A stretch of 64,000 nucleotides of DNA from NCBI RefSeq assembly GCF_039729195.1, contig NZ_CP155796.1, positions 3,100,001 to 3,164,000 of the forward strand. The letters run 5' to 3'. The stretch comes from Mycobacterium sp. DL (GTDB taxonomy: Bacteria > Actinomycetota > Actinomycetes > Mycobacteriales > Mycobacteriaceae). Below, piece after piece: positions 60,346-64,000 of the stretch (positions are counted from its first letter, which is position 1; each line of letters opens with the position of its first letter). The notes below the pieces were generated by a model. That model was given only the letters and a program-made list of their open reading frames with translations, searched no databases and was not told where the DNA came from. A program made the position numbers and the translations under genes.

Positions 60346-60678
60346 CTACTTCGGGGGCAGGCTCTTGGCGAAACCCACGCCGCGGGTGACCCACGGCAGG
60401 AGCTGGCGCTTCGTCGTGATCCCGTCGGCGAGCACGCGCACCCAGCCGCGGGTAGGCCTGCCCGCCATGATCATTGGTTCCACGTATGTCCGGGCCAGCA
60501 GCCGCTCGGTCTCCTCCGGTGGCACCCTCACCATGATGCCGCCGGAGGAGCTGACCGCGACCGACATGTTGCCGTTGACGAGGAAGGCCAGGCCGCCGAA
60601 CATCAGCTTCTCCTCGACGCCCCGTTCGGCGGCGAGCAGTTCCCTGACCCGGTCGGCGAGATCGACGTCGTAGGCCAT
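60346..60678 (-). CDS. TfoX N-terminal-domain protein
   Basis: 110 residues. LADRVRELLAAERGVEEKLMFGGLAFLVNGNMSV and EPMIMAGRPTRGWVRVLAD give the TfoX/Sxy N-terminal pattern (MFGGxAFxxxGxM), shown only in part. Many small mycobacterial proteins consist of this domain alone. In Haemophilus TfoX controls competence, but no such role is known in mycobacteria. Start ATG 60678 follows the lon gene stop on the same strand, 24 bp away. Confidence 0.8.
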   Translation of the reverse strand: MAYDVDLADRVRELLAAERGVEEKLMFGGLAFLVNGNMSVAVSSSGGIMVRVPPEETERLLARTYVEPMIMAGRPTRGWVRVLADGITTKRQLLPWVTRGVGFAKSLPPK

Positions 60679-60702
60679 GGCGCGACGCTACCGCGGCCGC
60701 TG

Positions 60703-63027
60703 TCAGGCCGCGACGAATGCCGCCTCGGTGGCGGGCTCGAGAGCCTGCGCGACGATCTCGGCCACGTCGGTCATCGGCTTCACCTCGAGTGCCGCCAGCA
60801 CCTCGGCCGGCACGTCGTCGAGATCCGGCTCGTTGCGCTGCGGGATGAAAACGGTTGACAGTCCGGCACGTTGAGCGGCCAGCAACTTCTGTTTCACCCC
60901 GCCGATCGGCAGCACCCGGCCGTTCAGCGTGACCTCGCCGGTCATTCCGACGTCGGCACGCACCTGGCGTCCGGTGGCCATCGAGACCAGCGCCGTCACC
61001 ATCGTCACCCCGGCCGACGGACCGTCCTTGGGCACCGCGCCCGCGGGCACGTGCACGTGGATCTTGCGGTCCAGCGCCTTGGGATCGACACCCAACTGGT
61101 CGGCGTGCGCGCGGACGTAGGACAGCGCGATCTGCGCCGACTCCTTCATCACGTCGCCCAGCTGACCGGTCAACTGCAGGCCGGGTTCTCCATCGGTGGC
61201 GCCGGCCTCGATGTAGAGGACATCACCACCGAGCCCGGTGACGGCCAGCCCGGTCGCCACACCGGGAACCGCCGTGCGCTCTTCGGAGTCGGGCGTGAAG
61301 CGCGGACGGCCCAGGTAACCAACAAGATCCGGCTCGTCGACGGTCAACGGCGCGGGGTCGGCTGCCAGTTTGGTGGTGGCTTTCCGCAGCGCCTTGGCCA
61401 GCAGTCGCTCGAACTGCCGCACGCCCGGTTCGCGGGTGTAGTCGGCTGCGATCTTGCGCAGTGCAGCGTCGGTGACCGTGACCTCGTCGGGGGTCAGGGC
61501 CGCGCGTTCGGCCTGCCGGGGGAGCAGGTAGTCACGGGCGATGGCGACCTTGTCGTCTTCGGTGTAACCGTCGATCTGCACCAGCTCCATGCGGTCCAGA
61601 AGCGCCGACGGGATGTTCTCGATCACGTTGGCCGTGGCCAGGAACACCACATCGGACAGATCCAGATCGAGATCGAGGTAGTGATCACGGAAGGTGTGGT
61701 TCTGCGCGGGGTCCAGCACCTCGAGCAGCGCCGCGCTCGGATCACCGCGGTAGTCGGAGCCCACCTTGTCGATCTCGTCCAGCAGCACAACCGGATTCAT
61801 CGATCCTGCTTCGCCGATGGCCCGCACGATCCGGCCCGGTAGTGCACCGACGTAGGTGCGCCGGTGGCCACGGATCTCGGCCTCGTCGCGCACCCCACCG
61901 AGGGCGACACGGACGAACTTCCGGCCCAGCGCGCGGGCCACGGATTCACCGAGCGAGGTTTTGCCGACGCCCGGAGGGCCTGCGAGCACCATGACTGCGC
62001 CGGAGCCGCGGCCACCGACCACGGCCATGCCCCGCTGCGCGCGCCGGGCCCGCACAGCGAGGTATTCGACGATGCGATCCTTCACGTCCTCCAAGCCGTG
62101 GTGGTCGGCGTCGAGGATCTCCCGGGCCGATTTCAGGTCCGTCGAGTCCTCCGTCGTCGTATTCCACGGCAGGTCCAGGACCGTGTCGAGCCACGTGCGG
62201 ATCCAACCGCCCTCGGGGCTCTGGTCGCTCGAGCGTTCCAGCTTCCCGACCTCCCGCAACGCGGCCTCGCGCACGTTGTCGGGCAGATCGGCGGCTTCGA
62301 TCCGGGACCGGTAGTCGTCGGAGCCGTCGGGCTCGCCTTCGCCCAGCTCCTTACGGATCGCCGCGAGCTGCTGACGCAGCAGGAACTCTTTCTGCTGCTT
62401 GTCCATCCCGGAGCGGACGTCCTCGGCGATCTTGTCGTTCACCTCGACCTCGGCCAGGTGCTCGCTGGTCCAGTCGATGAGCGCACGCAGCCGCGCCTGC
62501 ACATCCTCGGTCTCCAGCAGTTGCCTCTTCTGGACGTCGGTGAGGTACGCGGCGTAACCCGCCGTGTCCGCCAGCGCCGACGGATCGGTGATCTTGTTGA
62601 CCACGTCCACGATCTGCCATGCCTCGCGCCGCTGCAGCATTGCCAGCAGCAGCTTCTTGTACTCCGCGGCGGACGCTACGGTCTCCTCGGTGGCCTCGGC
62701 TGTCTCGGCGACCTCTTCCACCGAGACCCACAGCGCCGCACCGGGGCCGGTGGTCCCGGAGCCGATGTGCGCGCGCTTCTCGCCGCGTACGACTGCGGCG
62801 GCCCCGCCGCCGGGCACCCGTCCGACCTGGACGATCGAGGCGAGGACGCCATAGGTGGGGTAACGATCGGCAAGGCGCGGTGCGATCAGCAACTTCCCAC
62901 TGTCGCTTGCCTGAGCCGCGTCGACGGCCGCGCGGGCGGCGTCATCGAGTTCGATCGGCACCACCATTCCCGGCAACACGATCGGTTCGCTGATGAACAA
63001 GACCGGCACTGATGTGGCTTCAGCCAT
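60703..63027 (-). CDS. lon: ATP-dependent Lon protease
   Basis: 774 residues. The N-terminal substrate-binding domain starts [21 protein letters not shown]. The AAA+ part has Walker [15 protein letters not shown], then [27 protein letters not shown]. The protease domain has the Ser-Lys dyad motif [16 protein letters not shown]. It degrades damaged and regulatory proteins in the cytosol. ATG 63027 has GGAGGATTC directly upstream (GGAGG). M. tuberculosis lacks Lon while M. smegmatis has it, so this supports a fast-growing mycobacterium. It is divergent from an SDR gene. Confidence 0.95.
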   Translation of the reverse strand: MAEATSVPVLFISEPIVLPGMVVPIELDDAARAAVDAAQASDSGKLLIAPRLADRYPTYGVLASIVQVGRVPGGGAAAVVRGEKRAHIGSGTTGPGAALWVSVEEVAETAEATEETVASAAEYKKLLLAMLQRREAWQIVDVVNKITDPSALADTAGYAAYLTDVQKRQLLETEDVQARLRALIDWTSEHLAEVEVNDKIAEDVRSGMDKQQKEFLLRQQLAAIRKELGEGEPDGSDDYRSRIEAADLPDNVREAALREVGKLERSSDQSPEGGWIRTWLDTVLDLPWNTTTEDSTDLKSAREILDADHHGLEDVKDRIVEYLAVRARRAQRGMAVVGGRGSGAVMVLAGPPGVGKTSLGESVARALGRKFVRVALGGVRDEAEIRGHRRTYVGALPGRIVRAIGEAGSMNPVVLLDEIDKVGSDYRGDPSAALLEVLDPAQNHTFRDHYLDLDLDLSDVVFLATANVIENIPSALLDRMELVQIDGYTEDDKVAIARDYLLPRQAERAALTPDEVTVTDAALRKIAADYTREPGVRQFERLLAKALRKATTKLAADPAPLTVDEPDLVGYLGRPRFTPDSEERTAVPGVATGLAVTGLGGDVLYIEAGATDGEPGLQLTGQLGDVMKESAQIALSYVRAHADQLGVDPKALDRKIHVHVPAGAVPKDGPSAGVTMVTALVSMATGRQVRADVGMTGEVTLNGRVLPIGGVKQKLLAAQRAGLSTVFIPQRNEPDLDDVPAEVLAALEVKPMTDVAEIVAQALEPATEAAFVAA

Positions 63028-63162
63028 GAATCCTCCAAAGTTGAATCTGATGCGCTCAACCCTGGCCGCGGCCCGATTGTTCCCCGGAGCGCTCCGCACG
63101 CCCCCATATCGCCGAGAGCAGAACGGTGGAATAGCCGATCCCGTCGAGGTGTCTCTAGCAAG

Positions 63163-63924
63163 ATGACCGAACACCCGATAGGCGACGACCCGATCAGTGG
63201 CTCCATCGTCGCGATCACAGGAGCGAGCAGCGGCATCGGAGAGGCCACTGCCCGATTGCTGGCGCGCCGGGGCGCACGGCTCGTGCTCGGCGCCCGCCGC
63301 ACCGAACGGCTGGAAACTCTTGCCGACGAACTACGAGCAGGCGGCGGGCAGGTGGCCACCGTCACCGTCGACGTCACCCGTGCGGGGGACATGACGCACC
63401 TGATCAACACGGCGGTGGACGATTTCGGAGGGCTCGACGTCCTGGTCGCCAACGCCGGCATCAGCGACATCGGTCCGCTCGGCGACGGTGACGTCGACGC
63501 CTGGGACGCCATGATCGACGTCAACCTACGCGGGGTGCTGCACGGAATCGCCGCAGCCACACCCGTATTCCGCAAGCAGAAGCGCGGCCACTTCGTCACG
63601 ACGGTGTCGACGGCCGGTCTGAAGATCGTGCCCGATATGGGGGTGTATGCCGCCACGAAGAACGCTGTACGCACCGTGATGGAGGCACTGCGCCAGGAAT
63701 CCACGGACGGCGTCATCCGCACCACGTCCATCTCGCCGGGATTCGTCCGCACCGAACTGGACGGGGGAATCAGCGACCCGGCCCTGCGGGCCCGGATCCG
63801 CTCCGACATGGATGCTTTCGGGCTCGAACCGGAAGCAGTCGCGCGAGCCGTCGCCTTTGTCATCGAACAACCGCACGACGTGGAGATCGGCGACCTGACC
63901 ATCCGCCCGACCGCCCAGGGCTGA
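63163..63924 (+). CDS. Short-chain dehydrogenase/reductase
   Basis: 253 residues. Classical SDR motifs: TGASSGIG near residue 20, VANAGISD near 98 and the catalytic TTVSTAGLKI with Tyr-Lys in VYAATKNAV. The C-terminal part GDLTIRPTAQG is short. It is divergent from lon with 135 bp between, and no operon partner is visible in the window. Substrate unknown. Confidence 0.85.
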   Translation: MTEHPIGDDPISGSIVAITGASSGIGEATARLLARRGARLVLGARRTERLETLADELRAGGGQVATVTVDVTRAGDMTHLINTAVDDFGGLDVLVANAGISDIGPLGDGDVDAWDAMIDVNLRGVLHGIAAATPVFRKQKRGHFVTTVSTAGLKIVPDMGVYAATKNAVRTVMEALRQESTDGVIRTTSISPGFVRTELDGGISDPALRARIRSDMDAFGLEPEAVARAVAFVIEQPHDVEIGDLTIRPTAQG

Positions 63925-64000
63925 TTCGGGTTCCCCCACAAAACCACCCGTGGGGGAGATGTGGCGACGCGGACGAGTCGGTAGATCTGTTCTGTATGCC
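63925..64000 (+). other. Window end, no gene seen
   Basis: The last 76 bases follow the SDR stop and contain no start of a recognisable gene. Confidence 0.5.

Overview
The window looks like chromosome of a rapidly growing, GC-rich mycobacterium (Mycobacterium/Mycolicibacterium). From about 21.8 kb to 58.7 kb the gene order closely follows the M. tuberculosis Rv1836c-Rv1867 neighbourhood as I remember it: VWA protein, glcB, two CNNM/CBS membrane proteins, guaB1, gnd1, an M56 peptidase plus BlaI, a thioesterase, ureABCFGD, ndh, an LLM flavoprotein, an SDR-like protein, apa, a small membrane protein, adhA, a CPBP protease, a two-domain CoA-transferase and a thiolase-like protein. Two or three iron-related insertions and one apparent deletion (no modABC before apa) break that order. 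Lon at 60.7-63.0 kb fits a fast grower, since M. tuberculosis lacks it.

Layout. 0-3 kb: end of an unidentified gene, a divergent LCM-type methyltransferase, and a flavodoxin / DUF2505 / nitroreductase operon. 3.0-19.4 kb: an accessory region, visibly poorer in GC by eye and with long gene-poor gaps. It has two Baeyer-Villiger-type monooxygenases, a P450, SDRs, a cutinase-like esterase and four exported PE-PPE-domain serine hydrolases with repetitive, probably disordered tails. 19.4-21.6 kb: an SDR paralog convergent with an alkane hydroxylase (AlkB) that has no rubredoxin beside it. 21.8-29.6 kb: VWA protein, malate synthase G, a putative DNA glycosylase and two CNNM proteins. 30-33.7 kb: a ferric-iron ABC importer behind a predicted IdeR box and a second palindrome. 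33.7-38.1 kb: guaB1, gnd1, M56 peptidase, blaI. 38.2-39.2 kb: a FhuF-like gene without the usual Fe-S cysteines behind an IdeR box, then a likely homolog of the iron-responsive small RNA MrsI with its own IdeR-type promoter and a strong terminator hairpin. 39.3-58.7 kb: thioesterase, urease operon, ndh, apa, adhA, a CGNR regulator locus, phosphoketolase and CoA-thioester genes. 58.7-63.9 kb: mdh, an HhH endonuclease-like protein, a TfoX-N protein, lon and an SDR.

Two themes stand out. The 30-39 kb stretch brings together ferric uptake, a reductase-like protein and an iron-sparing sRNA, each with an IdeR-like box. The 3-21 kb stretch holds the enzyme classes for hydroxylation, alcohol oxidation, Baeyer-Villiger oxidation and ester hydrolysis, suggesting subterminal oxidation of alkane- or ketone-like compounds or lipid tailoring at the envelope. 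Several oxidoreductase genes there have a TANNNT hexamer 6-8 nt before the start codon, as in leaderless mycobacterial transcripts, whereas the PE-PPE genes have Shine-Dalgarno leaders. All assignments rest on reading motifs and remembered family knowledge; no database search was run.
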